This document shows, piece after piece, positions 43,089-52,493 of a stretch of DNA of 64,000 nucleotides. Origin of the DNA: Candidatus Dormiibacterota bacterium (lineage in GTDB: Bacteria; Chloroflexota; Dormibacteria; Dormibacterales; Dormibacteraceae); contig PNAG01000011.1 in the NCBI GenBank assembly GCA_003169845.1, forward strand, positions 29,042 through 93,041. Direction: 5' to 3'. Position numbers and translations under genes: made by a program. How positions within the stretch are numbered: position 1 is the first letter of the stretch; each line of letters starts with the position of its first letter. A model generated the notes under the pieces. That model was not told the DNA's origin and did not search any database. It worked only from the letters and a program-made list of their open reading frames with translations.

Positions 43089-45371
43089 TCATTGGCCGCC
43101 ATAGCTCATGAAGCTTGTCGCGTTGGACTCGTTGCAGATCACCGCGACCTGCCCACCGCTCGTGGTCACGACGGCGCTGGCACGAACTCCGTTCGGCAGC
43201 CCGCCCGCCGGCTGATACAGACCCCAGAAGGCGTTTGACTGTAGGGACTGGCTCTGTGGCGTACCGACTGCCGCTCCACTTGCGGTGTCGTAATAGGTGA
43301 CGGTCACCGTGGTCGCCGTCGAGCCCGTGTTCATGATCCCTTCGCCGGTGCTCCAGCCATCGCTGCCTGCGCTCTCGACAAGCGGCAGGTGCAGGGTCGC
43401 GCTGCCCGAGGCAAACGTGTTGTAGGCGGTGGACTGCTGGGCGCTCGTGGTCGAGAGCGCCACCTCGTTCACGATCGCGGCGATGGCGATCGAGGCCGTG
43501 ATCTTGGCTGTGTAAGCCCCGTCGGCGGCGATGTCGGTGCCCTGGTAGACGCCGAGGTAGCCGTTGGCCGCGATCGGCCAAGTTGTCATGGTTGCGGTCC
43601 CGGTGGAGTCGTAGTAGTTGATCGTCACCGTGCCGGCTGTCCCGGTCGTGTTCTGGATGCCCATCCCGGTGTTGTATCCGCCGAAGGCGTTTCGCAGTGC
43701 GGCGGGCGCAAACAGGGCCGAGCTGCCCGCGGGCACGGCATCGTAGGAGCTGAACTGGCCGCCGGGACCTGTCTCATTCACCACCGCGGCTAAAGCGCCG
43801 GCGGAGCTGGTGATGGTCGCCGTGCCGGCGAATCCGTTGGGGAGTGATGCGGCGCCGCTGTACAAACCTTGATACGCGCCCGCGGCGACTCCGCTCAATG
43901 TCTGGGCTTGAACGATGGAGCCGCTGCCGTCGCGATACGTGACGGTGATGTCGGCAGATGCGGCGCTGACGTTGACGAGTCCGATCCCGGTGGTGTAGCC
44001 GCCGTACGCGTTGTTGGCGATGGCGGGCGCATACAGTGCCGTGCCGGATCCAACGGAAGGAATGATCCCTGTGTAGCTGGTCGCATCTCCGCCACCTGGA
44101 GCAAACTCGTTAGCGAACGATGCGAGCGGCTGATTCGAGTAGACCACGGCCGACCCGGCCTGTCCAGCCGCAAGACCGTGCCCATTGTCCTGACGCACCG
44201 TCCACGTGCCGTTGACGGGAAGGTTTGCGGTCCCGTCGCCGCTGCCGACGGCAGCGCCGCCAGAGTCGAAATACCGAACCAGGACCCCAGCCGGCCCGCT
44301 GCCAACGTTCTGGATCTCGGTCACCGTCGTGTAGCCGCCGTAGGCCGCGTTCGCCATGGCCGGCAGCGCCACCGCCACCGACGGGAGTGGGAGCTGAAGC
44401 CGGCCGATGTTGTTGGCGCTGGACTCCGTGAACCAGACGTTGCCGTCAGGCCCCGTGGCGATCCCGTTGGGATTGCTGCCCGCCGTGGCGATCGAGTATT
44501 CCGTGACGGCGCCGGCCTGCGTCATGCTGCCGATCCTATTGCCGGCGGATTCGGTGAACCAGACGTTGCCGTCAGCCCCGCTTGAAATGCCAAGGGGGCT
44601 GACGCCCGTCGGAGTCGGATACTCCGTAATCGCACCGGCGGGCGTGATCTTTCCGATTTTGTTGCCGTTGAACTCCGCGAACCACAGGTTGCCGTCTGGA
44701 CCGCTGGTGATCTCCTGCGTAAAGCTGGAGGCGGTCGGGATGGTGTATTCGGTGATTGCGCCTGCCGGCGTGACCACGCCGATCTTGTTGCTGTCGCCCT
44801 CAACGAACCAGAGGTTGCCGTCGGGGCCGGCAGTGATGCCGCTGAGGCCGCTGCCGGAAGTCGGAACGGAGTACTCCGTCAGCGCACCCGCGGTTGTCAT
44901 CACGCCGATCTTGTCGGTGTTGTTCTCGGTGAACCAGAGATTTCCGTCGGGGCCTGACGTGATACCGGTGGGGACGCTGTTGGGAACGGAGAACGCGGTG
45001 AAGACGCCCGCGGGAGTGAGGCGGCCGATGTTGTCGTCAATACCGGTGGTGGTGACTTCGGTAAACCAGAGATTGCCGTCGGACCCGGTCGTGATGGCGG
45101 AGGGATTACCGCCGGCCGTTGGTATCGCGAACTCCGTGATCACGCCGCTGGGCGTCAACCTTCCGATCTGATTGGACCTCTGCTCTGTGAACCACAGGTT
45201 GCCGTCCGGTCCGTCAGTGATCGCGTTGGGACCGCTCATAGCGGTTGGGACCGCGAACTCAGTGATGTCGCCGGAGGACGCCTGGATCGCGGTGGGGTTG
45301 GCGGCGAACACCGCCGCCGCAACCACCACCGCAAGTGCGAGGGCAAGGTATCCGCGTTTCAACGACGTCAC
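43089..45371 (-). CDS. Secreted seven-bladed Vgb-type propeller protein with the four-repeat module
   Basis: A 760-residue secreted protein. Residues 1-~32 are a signal peptide (LALALAVVVAAAVFAANPTAIQA). Residues ~35-325 form seven blades of the virginiamycin B lyase type, each with GPDGNLWFTE or a close variant and IG-x-(L/I/M)-T-P-A-G-x-x-T-E. The His/Glu catalytic residues of true Vgb are not evident, so a lyase role is doubtful. Residues ~331-760 are the shared module (43089-~44378), ending VICNESNATSFMSYGGQ. GTG 45371 overlaps the methyltransferase stop by four bases (GTGA), so it is co-translated with that gene. Confidence 0.85.
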   Translation of the reverse strand: MTSLKRGYLALALAVVVAAAVFAANPTAIQASSGDITEFAVPTAMSGPNAITDGPDGNLWFTEQRSNQIGRLTPSGVITEFAIPTAGGNPSAITTGSDGNLWFTEVTTTGIDDNIGRLTPAGVFTAFSVPNSVPTGITSGPDGNLWFTENNTDKIGVMTTAGALTEYSVPTSGSGLSGITAGPDGNLWFVEGDSNKIGVVTPAGAITEYTIPTASSFTQEITSGPDGNLWFAEFNGNKIGKITPAGAITEYPTPTGVSPLGISSGADGNVWFTESAGNRIGSMTQAGAVTEYSIATAGSNPNGIATGPDGNVWFTESSANNIGRLQLPLPSVAVALPAMANAAYGGYTTVTEIQNVGSGPAGVLVRYFDSGGAAVGSGDGTANLPVNGTWTVRQDNGHGLAAGQAGSAVVYSNQPLASFANEFAPGGGDATSYTGIIPSVGSGTALYAPAIANNAYGGYTTGIGLVNVSAASADITVTYRDGSGSIVQAQTLSGVAAGAYQGLYSGAASLPNGFAGTATITSSAGALAAVVNETGPGGQFSSYDAVPAGSSALFAPAALRNAFGGYNTGMGIQNTTGTAGTVTINYYDSTGTATMTTWPIAANGYLGVYQGTDIAADGAYTAKITASIAIAAIVNEVALSTTSAQQSTAYNTFASGSATLHLPLVESAGSDGWSTGEGIMNTGSTATTVTVTYYDTASGAAVGTPQSQSLQSNAFWGLYQPAGGLPNGVRASAVVTTSGGQVAVICNESNATSFMSYGGQ

Positions 45372-46117
45372 GGTGACGTCCGGGCCAAAAAGAGGATCGA
45401 AACTCCGAAAGGCAGAGTGGTCCGGGAGGCGAGAGGGGCCTCGCTTTCAAACAGGGCGCGAAGCATGAAATTGACCGAGTCGGGAGGGAGATCGATCTCA
45501 TGGTTCTCACGCGGGAAGCCTGTCAGCCGGCCGGCCGCGACGGCTGGAAACAGCCAGGTATTGAAATAGGACGCGTGAAGCCGGGTCAGGCCTGCTGCCT
45601 TCATGACCCGCTCCAACCCGCGAAGCCGGTAGCGGCGGCGGTGGCCGGCGACGTTGTCCATCTGGCCCCAGAGCATCCGGTAGGCGGGCACCGTCACCAT
45701 CACGACTCCTCCCGGTCGCAGAGCTGTCGCCAGGCGTCTCAGCTCGCCCACGTCATCGTCGATGTGCTCGATGACATCGAAGGCGCACACGGCGTCGAAG
45801 CCTGTCGGGAGCGGATCGGAGCTCTGCATGAGATGCACGGTGAGGCCCCGCCGGCGAGCTACCTCGAGCGCGGGCGCAGAGAAATCCACGCCGACCACGT
45901 CATAGACGCGCGCGAGCTCGACGGTCAAGCCGCCGGCGCCACAACCGAAGTCGAGGAGACGGCTTCCTGGCGGGACAAACCGGCGCAGGTTGGCAAGAAT
46001 GACGGCTCGGCGGCCCGCGAACCACCAGTGAGAACGTTCGATCTCATCGAGCTGAGAACCATACTGTTCGACCGCGCGCGTCCACAGGTGGTCCTCGAAA
46101 GCGGGATCGTCGGGCAT
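45368..46117 (-). CDS. SAM-dependent methyltransferase, class I
   Basis: A 249-residue methyltransferase. HWWFAGRRAVILANLRRF, then the SAM loop LLDFGCGAGGLTVEL, the acidic residue in VVGVDFSAPALEVAR, AVCAFDVIEHIDDD, and LRPGGVVMVTVPAYRMLWGQMDN. The HWWF...HRRRYR layout is common in methyltransferases encoded in surface-polysaccharide clusters. It is the first gene of a minus-strand operon that continues with two module proteins and a small secreted protein. ATG 46138 is an in-frame upstream alternative that overlaps the divergent gene. Confidence 0.85.
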   Translation of the reverse strand: MPDDPAFEDHLWTRAVEQYGSQLDEIERSHWWFAGRRAVILANLRRFVPPGSRLLDFGCGAGGLTVELARVYDVVGVDFSAPALEVARRRGLTVHLMQSSDPLPTGFDAVCAFDVIEHIDDDVGELRRLATALRPGGVVMVTVPAYRMLWGQMDNVAGHRRRYRLRGLERVMKAAGLTRLHASYFNTWLFPAVAAGRLTGFPRENHEIDLPPDSVNFMLRALFESEAPLASRTTLPFGVSILFLARTSP

Positions 46118-46136
46118 GGGGGCCAAGCTTACGGTC

Positions 46137-46970
46137 ATGTATGCTCAGCCCGACTTGGAAGATCGCCAGGTCAGTCCGAAGCTCTACACGCGGGAGTACT
46201 ACAGCCATGTGCAGGGCTTCCAGGACTGGGACGCCACACACGGCCGCAGACTTCCGCCCCGCCTGGCGCGAGCCGTCCGCCTGGCGCGAATCCGCCCAGG
46301 CCAGCGGTGTCTCGACATCGGAACGGGGCGGGGCGAGGTCGTCTTTCACGCCGCGATGGCCGGCGCCGAAGCGGTGGGAATCGACTACTCGGACAGTTCC
46401 CTCGACATCGCTCGCGAGGCGCTTGGCTCATATCCAGATGAAGTACGAAAGCGCTGCACCTTCGCTGCCATGGATTCGCGCAAGCTTGCGTACGAAGATG
46501 CGCATTTCGACCGCATCTTCATGCTCGATCTCGTCGAGCACCTGTATCCAGAGGGTTTGGCGCAGACACTCGTCGAGGCGCACCGGGTACTCAAGCCAGG
46601 CGGACTGTTGATCGTGCACACGGAGCCGAATCGAAACTACGCGGCGCTCGCCGTACGAGCTTTCGAATCTCCGCGTTTGGGCCGTCTGGTCCGGCCCCTT
46701 ACACGGGCTTTGACGGGTTCGCCCGTACCCTTCAGCCCCTACCGCCAGGCGATGCACGTCAACGAGCAGAGCCCCGACTCGCTGGCAGCAGTCCTGAAGC
46801 AATCAGGCTTCCGAGCCCGAGTCTGGAGCAGCGGGATCTACGGCTTCGAAGAGCTGCGCGAGTGGCGGTCGGTGCTGAAACGGGTCGCATTGAGTGGCTG
46901 GCCCCTGACGTCGATCGGTCCGCTGGCGAAAACTTTCGGCATCAATGTCTGGGCGGTTGCCGAGCGATGA
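46137..46970 (+). CDS. SAM-dependent methyltransferase, class I
   Basis: A 277-residue methyltransferase. SPKLYTREYYSHVQGFQDWD, the SAM loop CLDIGTGRGEVVFHAA, VGIDYSDSSLDIAREAL, DRIFMLDLVEHLYPEGL, and LKPGGLLIVHTEPNRNY. It is of the Methyltransf_11/23 type used on sugars or small molecules. It is divergent to the previous gene, and the two starts nearly touch (ATG 46137 and the minus-strand ATG at 46138 share CATG); ATG 46116 is an upstream option. The stop overlaps the glycosyltransferase start (ATGA), so the two are coupled and probably work on the same glycan. Confidence 0.83.
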   Translation: MYAQPDLEDRQVSPKLYTREYYSHVQGFQDWDATHGRRLPPRLARAVRLARIRPGQRCLDIGTGRGEVVFHAAMAGAEAVGIDYSDSSLDIAREALGSYPDEVRKRCTFAAMDSRKLAYEDAHFDRIFMLDLVEHLYPEGLAQTLVEAHRVLKPGGLLIVHTEPNRNYAALAVRAFESPRLGRLVRPLTRALTGSPVPFSPYRQAMHVNEQSPDSLAAVLKQSGFRARVWSSGIYGFEELREWRSVLKRVALSGWPLTSIGPLAKTFGINVWAVAER

Positions 46971-48256
46971 CCCCAGGAACCCGAGTGCTGGTGCTCAACC
47001 TTCGCGACATCGCAAATCCTTCCGCAGGTGGGGCCGAGCAGCATCTCCACGCACTGTTCCGCCGCCTGGCCGCTCGCGGACATCGGATCACGCTCTACTG
47101 CGGTGGCTATCACGGGGCCCGCCGGCACGAGACGATTGACGGGATCGAAATTCACCGCAGAGGGAATCGCTTCACGACGGCGGTGTGGTCGACGATCAAT
47201 TACCTCCGCCATCGCGACGACTTCGACGTCATCGTGGACTACACGGGCCAACTTCACTTCCTGACGCCGCTCTATGTTCGCCAGCCGAGAATCGCCGTGG
47301 CAATGCACGTGGTTGGTGACGTCTACCGCAACGATCTTCCGTTTCCGACAGGCCAGCTGCTGGCGTGGTGGGAAACGTTCAGCCTCGCTCACTTTTACGA
47401 CAAAGAGCGTTTCATCGCCATCTCCCAGAGCACGGCCGACGAGCTGGCGGCGCACGGCATCCAGTCAGGTCAGATTCAACTCATCCACTGCGGACGCCAC
47501 GAACCGATACCGCAACCATCGGTGGCGAAGACTTCGTACCCGTCGCTCCTCTATTACGGTCGGTTGAAGCGATACAAGCGTGTGGACATGTTGCTGAAGG
47601 CGCTGTCGGAGATTCGCCGCGAAATCCCCGAGGCGCGCCTGCACGTCGTCGGCGCGGGCAGCGAGCTGGAGAGTCTGCGGCGCCTGGCCAAGGATCTCGG
47701 CTGTGGTGACGCGATCACGTTTCACGGCTACCTGCCCGACGCCGAGCGCTGGGATGTGGTGGCGTCCTGCTGGGTCAACGTCCAGCCCTCGTTGAAAGAA
47801 GGTTGGGGACTCACTGTCCTCGAGGCCGCCCAGTGTGGAGTGCCGACGGTCGCCTCGCGGGTGGCAGGCCTCCGCGACGCGATCCTCGAAGGGGAGACCG
47901 GCGAGCTGTTCGATCGCGCCGACACCGGGGAGCTGGTCCGCAAGGTCACCGGCCTCCTGCGCAACAGTGCGCAGCGCGAAGCGCTCGGAGCCAGGGCGCG
48001 CGAGTGGTCGAACAGCTTCTCCTGGGATACCGCCAGCCAGGAGCTCGAACAGTTGATTGACACGGCCACGTCGGCGAACCCCCTCGCCGCGCCGGGCGAG
48101 GCAGGAGAGCTAGGGCACTCGGAAATAGCTCGGAGGGCACCCGGCGCAGTTGGTGGACGTGTAGATCTGATAGTCGATCACGAGCCACAGGATGACCACC
48201 GCGCCCAGCACGAGCACCACCCAGCGCCGGTCGAAGCGGGCAGCGAGCCCGCCTAG
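46967..48256 (+). CDS. Glycosyltransferase family 4
   Basis: A 429-residue GT-B glycosyltransferase. NPSAGGAEQHLHALFRRLA is the N-terminal glycine-rich loop, LLYYGRLKRYKRVDMLLKAL starts the donor domain, and SLKEGWGLTVLEAAQCGVPTVAS contains the E-x7-E donor motif. The enzyme proper ends near residue ~370. The remaining ~50 residues (after TSANPL) run through a palindromic repeat at 48078-48115 and antisense to the next gene, have an odd H/P/E-rich composition, and are probably an extension caused by loss of the native stop. Confidence 0.88.
   Translation: MTPGTRVLVLNLRDIANPSAGGAEQHLHALFRRLAARGHRITLYCGGYHGARRHETIDGIEIHRRGNRFTTAVWSTINYLRHRDDFDVIVDYTGQLHFLTPLYVRQPRIAVAMHVVGDVYRNDLPFPTGQLLAWWETFSLAHFYDKERFIAISQSTADELAAHGIQSGQIQLIHCGRHEPIPQPSVAKTSYPSLLYYGRLKRYKRVDMLLKALSEIRREIPEARLHVVGAGSELESLRRLAKDLGCGDAITFHGYLPDAERWDVVASCWVNVQPSLKEGWGLTVLEAAQCGVPTVASRVAGLRDAILEGETGELFDRADTGELVRKVTGLLRNSAQREALGARAREWSNSFSWDTASQELEQLIDTATSANPLAAPGEAGELGHSEIARRAPGAVGGRVDLIVDHEPQDDHRAQHEHHPAPVEAGSEPA
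48078..48115. repeat. GC-rich palindromic repeat-like element in the glycosyltransferase tail
   Basis: CCTCGCC at 48082-48088 pairs with GGCGAGG at 48095-48101, followed by GAGAGCTAGGGCAC. The GAGAGxxxTAGGG tail resembles copy 4 (GAGAGGGCTAGGGTGAGG). Here TAG is out of the glycosyltransferase frame. Confidence 0.4.
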
Positions 48257-49489
48257 CAACAACACCATCGGCGCGGCGAACACGTAGACCTCGCGGAGGT
48301 CGGTCGACCAGAACCGATTGAGAGACACGTCGAGGCCGATGATCCCAGTGACCACTCCGGCGATGGCGAGCAGCGCGAGCAACGCCGGGCGCCATATGTC
48401 CGTGCCGCGCCGCCGGAGTGCATACAAAGCCCAGCCCAGGGCAGCCACGGTCACCGCGCCCGCCACCACGAGGCCGACTTTCATGATCTCGGTGCGCGGA
48501 GAGATCGCGTAGCACTGCGGCGTGCAGGCTCCGCTCGAGCCCACCCACTCGAACGGCAAGACGAAGTTGACCCACAACGCGCGGACGAACGCGTTCCAGA
48601 CTGCTGCCGAGTTGGGAGGAGCGCAGTTGCAGATAGCCACGTTGAGGTGGGTGGTCACCCAGGGGAGGGGGGAGTGATAGACGGCCAGCGACCACACCAG
48701 CCACGGCAGCATCGTGATCGTAAAACCGGCCGCGCCAGGAAGGAGCCGTGGCCGTATGCCGCCTGCGCGCGTCGCCCAGGCGGCGAGAACGCTCGGGCCG
48801 GCGCCCAGGACCGTGATCTTGGTCATCACGGCGATGCCCAGCAGAGCGCCTTCCGCCAGTGCCTGCCGCCCAGGGCTGGTCTTTCCTTTCTGGAGCAGGA
48901 GCGCAAACAGCGCGGCGAGGAGCAACGCGGCAAGGACCTGGTTGGTGACCTGGCTGTGCCGCATGCTGACGCCGGGCATCAGCAGAAACGTCAGTGGGGC
49001 GAGAGCCGCGACCTCCGGGCGGGCTGAAAACAACCAACGCAGCATCAGCATGAGGACCAGCAAGAGCCCAGCCGAATACAGGACGTTCTGCAACCGCAAC
49101 GCATAGATCGCGACCCGTGCGTCTCGGTGAAAGATCACGTACACCGGCGCGGCGGCGATGTAATAGACCGGGAATTGCACCGCTTCGTAGTCGAAATAGA
49201 CGACGGCGGGCAGATTGAAGTGGGTCGTGTCGAATGGACCCGGATACTCGTGCAGGTAGACGGCCAGCAGCGTGGGATCGATGCGCGCGGAGCCGTAGAC
49301 CGGCAGGTGACCCGTTTCGGCGATCGTGCGCACATAGTCGGTGTGCTCCAGCTCGTCGACCGGCGAGAAGATCGGCTCGCGAAACACGAGGTAGGTCTGA
49401 ATTGCCACCAGGGCGAGGACTGGCAGCAGCCACCATGCCGCGGATCGGAGTCGTGACGAGCGACTGGCCTCAGCCACTGCCGGAACCAC
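48110..49489 (-). CDS. Multi-pass membrane glycosyltransferase-like protein (GT-C type)
   Basis: A 459-residue protein with about ten to twelve membrane segments. The first loop has FSPVDELEHTDYVRTIAETGHLPV, an acidic motif placed as in GT39/GT-C mannosyl-type transferases, which use polyprenyl-phosphate sugars outside the membrane. A Cys-rich extracytoplasmic loop (NVAICNCAPP, GACTPQCYA) and a Cys pair near the end (NCAGCPP) are unusual. GTG 49489 gives MVPAVAEASRSSRLRS before the first helix. It is encoded 47 bases downstream of a module protein and overlaps the convergent glycosyltransferase tail by 147 bases. Confidence 0.75.
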   Translation of the reverse strand: MVPAVAEASRSSRLRSAAWWLLPVLALVAIQTYLVFREPIFSPVDELEHTDYVRTIAETGHLPVYGSARIDPTLLAVYLHEYPGPFDTTHFNLPAVVYFDYEAVQFPVYYIAAAPVYVIFHRDARVAIYALRLQNVLYSAGLLLVLMLMLRWLFSARPEVAALAPLTFLLMPGVSMRHSQVTNQVLAALLLAALFALLLQKGKTSPGRQALAEGALLGIAVMTKITVLGAGPSVLAAWATRAGGIRPRLLPGAAGFTITMLPWLVWSLAVYHSPLPWVTTHLNVAICNCAPPNSAAVWNAFVRALWVNFVLPFEWVGSSGACTPQCYAISPRTEIMKVGLVVAGAVTVAALGWALYALRRRGTDIWRPALLALLAIAGVVTGIIGLDVSLNRFWSTDLREVYVFAAPMVLLLGGLAARFDRRWVVLVLGAVVILWLVIDYQIYTSTNCAGCPPSYFRVP

Positions 49490-49536
49490 CTTCAGCGAAA
49501 CCTTCCCGCGCTCAGAAGGCGATCTGGGGTCGCTGG

Positions 49537-51588
49537 CTAAGAGCTCCCGTTGTAGCTCATGAAGGTGTTGGCGTTCGACTCATTCACGATCACCGAGACC
49601 ACACCTCCCGATGAGTTCGTGATCACAGCCGTGGCGCGAGTACCGCCGGGCAGCCCCCCGACGGGTTGATAGAGACCCCAGAAAGCATTGACGGCGAGGG
49701 TGTTCGTCTGCGGCGTCCCGACCACGGTGCCGGCGGTCGTGTCGTAGTAGGTGACGGTCACGGTCGTGGGGGTGCTGCCGGTGTTCATGATTCCCTCGCC
49801 GGTACTCCATCCGTCCGGCCCGGTGCTCTCCACCAGGGGAAGCTCGATGGTGGCGGCCCCACCGAGCGAGGTGTTGTAGGCCGTCGATTGAAAGGCTGGG
49901 CCGGCCCCGGGGGCGACCTCGTTGACGATCGCCGCCAGCGCCGCGCCGGTCGACGGGGCTGTGATCACCGCGGTGTAAGCCCCGTCAGCCGGGATATCCG
50001 TGCCCTGATAAACGCCCAGGTAGCCGTTGGCCGCGATGTTGAAAGTCTTGATGGTCGCCGTTCCCGTCGAGTCGTAGTAGGTGATCGTCACGGGGCTGGC
50101 GAGGGCGGTGGTGTTCTGGATGCCCATGCCGGTGTTGAAGCCGCCGTAGGCGTTGCGCAGAGCCACCGGCGCGTAAAGGGTCGTGCGGGCGGCGGAGATG
50201 GCGTCGTACGAGCTGAACTGAGCACCCGGCCCAGTCTCGTTGACCACAGCCGCCAGTGGCTGTGAGGCGTCGCTCGAGATGGTCGCGGTGCCGGCGAACC
50301 CGGCGGGAAGGTTGGCGTCAGTCCCCGATCCCGAGTTTCCGCTGTAGACCCCTCGATAGGCACCGGGCGCCACGCCTGTCAATGACTGGGGAGTGCCCTG
50401 GACCGCCCCGGTGGCATCCCTGTACGTGATGGTGATGTTGGCGGCGGTCGTCCCCAGGTTGATCAGGCCGATGCCCGTCGTGTAGCCGCCGTAAGCCGCG
50501 CTGGCGATCGCCGGCGCGTAGATCGTGGGGGCCACCGCGGATGGGAAGGCGATACCCGTATAACTTGTCGCGTCACCGGTGCCGCCGGGCGGAAACTCAT
50601 TGACGAATCCGGTCAACGGCTGATCGCTGTACACGAGGGCCGACCCGGCCTGGCCGCTGGCGAATGAGTGGCCGTTGTCCTGGCGGATGATGGCTGCACC
50701 CTTGGGTGCGATGGTCGCGCTGTCGCCGGCGCCGACCGGGTTGCCAGACTGGTCGAAGTAGCCCACGACGACGTTGGCCGTGCCGGAGCCGACGTTCTGC
50801 AGGTACGTGGCTGTGGTGTAGCCGCCATATGCGCCGTTGGCCATCGCCGGCAGCGCGATGAGCGCCGGTTGCTGGACGTAAAAGCCTCCGTCGAACGAGC
50901 TCAGCAACGCCCCGGTTGTATGCGGAAAGCTGGCGTCGAACTGAGGCGCCGGCGCGGCGTACGTGGTGCTGGCGGGCGGCGCTGCCTGCATCAGGAGGTT
51001 GGCACGGAAGTCACCCATAACGCGAACGACGGCCCCGGCGCCCGAGATCCCAAGACCAGCGGCGTCGGTCAGTGCAATCGGGGCTGTGCCGGCGCTGTTG
51101 GTGACCGTGAGCGTGAAGTGGGTGCTCCAGGTGCCGCCGTTGAACGGCGCGGTTCCGGTCCAGTAGGCCTTGCCGATCGCGAGGTCAGGTTGGCTCGTGT
51201 TGTAGCTGAGGGCCTCTCCGTCGATCGCGTCGACGGTGCCGTCGAAGGCAAGGTCGATCGGGCCGGGGTCACCGACCGTGGACGGACTTGGTCCCCAGTA
51301 CATGGCCTGCTCGAGCTTGAGGTTCATGCCGGTGAAGGTCCAGGTCTCGCCGCCGGCGGTGACCATGTTGGTTCCGGTGGGGGTCAGCGTGACGCCACCG
51401 GGAGGCGTTGTGACCGCCGGATTGATGGTGGCGGTCAGCGGTGCCGACAGGGTGACGGGCCGTGATACCGCTTTCGCCGCCGTACGTGGTGCGGCCTGGC
51501 CCGAGGCGAACGTCGAGTCGGTGGCGAGCAGCAGGAGCAGAACAACCGCTGCTCCCGCGGCGACACCGATTCGATTCAGCGCGGGCAC
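49537..51588 (-). CDS. Secreted protein with unknown beta domain and the four-repeat module
   Basis: A 683-residue secreted protein. Residues 1-~32 are a signal peptide (VAAGAAVVLLLLLATDSTFA). Residues ~50-230 are a beta domain I do not recognise (NMVTAGGETWTFTGMNLKLEQAMYWG, DLAFDGTVDAIDGEALSY, GTWSTHFTLTVTNSAGT). Residues ~243-683 are the shared module (49537-~50863), starting LPAMANGAYGGYTTATYLQN. The last repeat has VIVNES (no Cys) and the end is FMSYNGSS rather than xGQ, the most divergent terminus of the family. GTG 51588 is the start; no strong ribosome site is visible. It lies 31 bases downstream of the bicupin lipoprotein gene. Confidence 0.8.
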   Translation of the reverse strand: MPALNRIGVAAGAAVVLLLLLATDSTFASGQAAPRTAAKAVSRPVTLSAPLTATINPAVTTPPGGVTLTPTGTNMVTAGGETWTFTGMNLKLEQAMYWGPSPSTVGDPGPIDLAFDGTVDAIDGEALSYNTSQPDLAIGKAYWTGTAPFNGGTWSTHFTLTVTNSAGTAPIALTDAAGLGISGAGAVVRVMGDFRANLLMQAAPPASTTYAAPAPQFDASFPHTTGALLSSFDGGFYVQQPALIALPAMANGAYGGYTTATYLQNVGSGTANVVVGYFDQSGNPVGAGDSATIAPKGAAIIRQDNGHSFASGQAGSALVYSDQPLTGFVNEFPPGGTGDATSYTGIAFPSAVAPTIYAPAIASAAYGGYTTGIGLINLGTTAANITITYRDATGAVQGTPQSLTGVAPGAYRGVYSGNSGSGTDANLPAGFAGTATISSDASQPLAAVVNETGPGAQFSSYDAISAARTTLYAPVALRNAYGGFNTGMGIQNTTALASPVTITYYDSTGTATIKTFNIAANGYLGVYQGTDIPADGAYTAVITAPSTGAALAAIVNEVAPGAGPAFQSTAYNTSLGGAATIELPLVESTGPDGWSTGEGIMNTGSTPTTVTVTYYDTTAGTVVGTPQTNTLAVNAFWGLYQPVGGLPGGTRATAVITNSSGGVVSVIVNESNANTFMSYNGSS

Positions 51589-51619
51589 GTGCGAAGTATA
51601 GATGTGACCAGAGTCACCA

Positions 51620-52390
51620 TCACGTCGCGCTCGATCGAGTCAGCGGCGAACCGTCGGGCAGGAGGAAGAACGAGAGGAAGGCAACCTGCCCCGAGTCGGA
51701 GTTCAAGACCTGGACCGCCGAGCCTTCGAGAAGGTAGGCCACTTTCCCCCGGCTCAGCTGCTGTGACCCTTTCAACGCGTCGGCCCGGACCTCGGTAGTC
51801 CCATCGACGCCGAGAAACAACTCAACGCCATTCGGTCGGTATGCCTCTGACCTGCCTCCGCCCTGCAACGCCGTTCGCTGCAGCGCCTCCGCCTGATTGA
51901 TTTGAGGCAAAGGCGGCAGGTCATCGGTCGCGAAAATGCGCGTCGCTCCCGCCAGGGGTGCCGGACCTCCACGGTCGGCCGCGGTTTGCACGGTGATGAA
52001 GTACCACTCGGCGCCGGTCGTCCCGGGGTTGGCCAGCTGTGCCGGTCCGGGCAGGAGGAACGCGGCCTCGCCGGCTTTCAGTTCTTTCGGCGCGGCTCCC
52101 GAAATGCCGGCGGCGCCAGTGACCACATAAAGAATGCCGGCGGTTGAAGGGCTCTGGACGGCGGTGCCGGCCGGGGCTGTCAGGTCGGAAACGCTGATGA
52201 ACACGGTTCCGGCAGGCAGCGCCGCCACGACGCCGCGAGCCACCAACGTAGTGGTGGCCCGATACGAGGTCGGAGGTGGTGGGTGGCTTGATTGAGCGCC
52301 TGCGCTGGTTGGGTGCGAGCCGCCGCCACTGGACCCGCAAGCCATCGCGAGGCTGGCGGCGACGGCGACCAAACGGTGAGATCCTCGCAT
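51620..52390 (-). CDS. Bicupin-like lipoprotein
   Basis: A 256-residue lipoprotein. The signal ends in LAMACGSS, a lipobox, followed by a G/S/P/H-rich linker. Two cupin-like halves follow: AGTAVQSPSTAGILYVVTGAAGISG then ELKAGEAAFLLPGPAQLANPGTTGAEWYFITV, and YRPNGVELFLGVDGTTEVRAD then QLSRGKVAYLLEGSAVQVLNSDSGQVAFLSFFLLP. The metal-binding His cluster of enzymatic cupins is absent, so a binding or sensing role is more likely. It is encoded between two module proteins on the same strand. Confidence 0.65.
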   Translation of the reverse strand: MRGSHRLVAVAASLAMACGSSGGGSHPTSAGAQSSHPPPPTSYRATTTLVARGVVAALPAGTVFISVSDLTAPAGTAVQSPSTAGILYVVTGAAGISGAAPKELKAGEAAFLLPGPAQLANPGTTGAEWYFITVQTAADRGGPAPLAGATRIFATDDLPPLPQINQAEALQRTALQGGGRSEAYRPNGVELFLGVDGTTEVRADALKGSQQLSRGKVAYLLEGSAVQVLNSDSGQVAFLSFFLLPDGSPLTRSSAT

Positions 52391-52493
52391 GACGTCGCCG
52401 AAGGCTACAACGTTCTCGGACCTCCGTGGCTCGCGAGGGCGCCCGCCAGGTGATCCCGGCTGGCGCTCGTATTAAATGACGCGCGATGTTCGG

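Noticed and set aside
43089-45371. Annotation as virginiamycin B lyase
   Set aside because: Only the propeller repeat is shared; the catalytic residues are not evident and the protein carries the secreted module.
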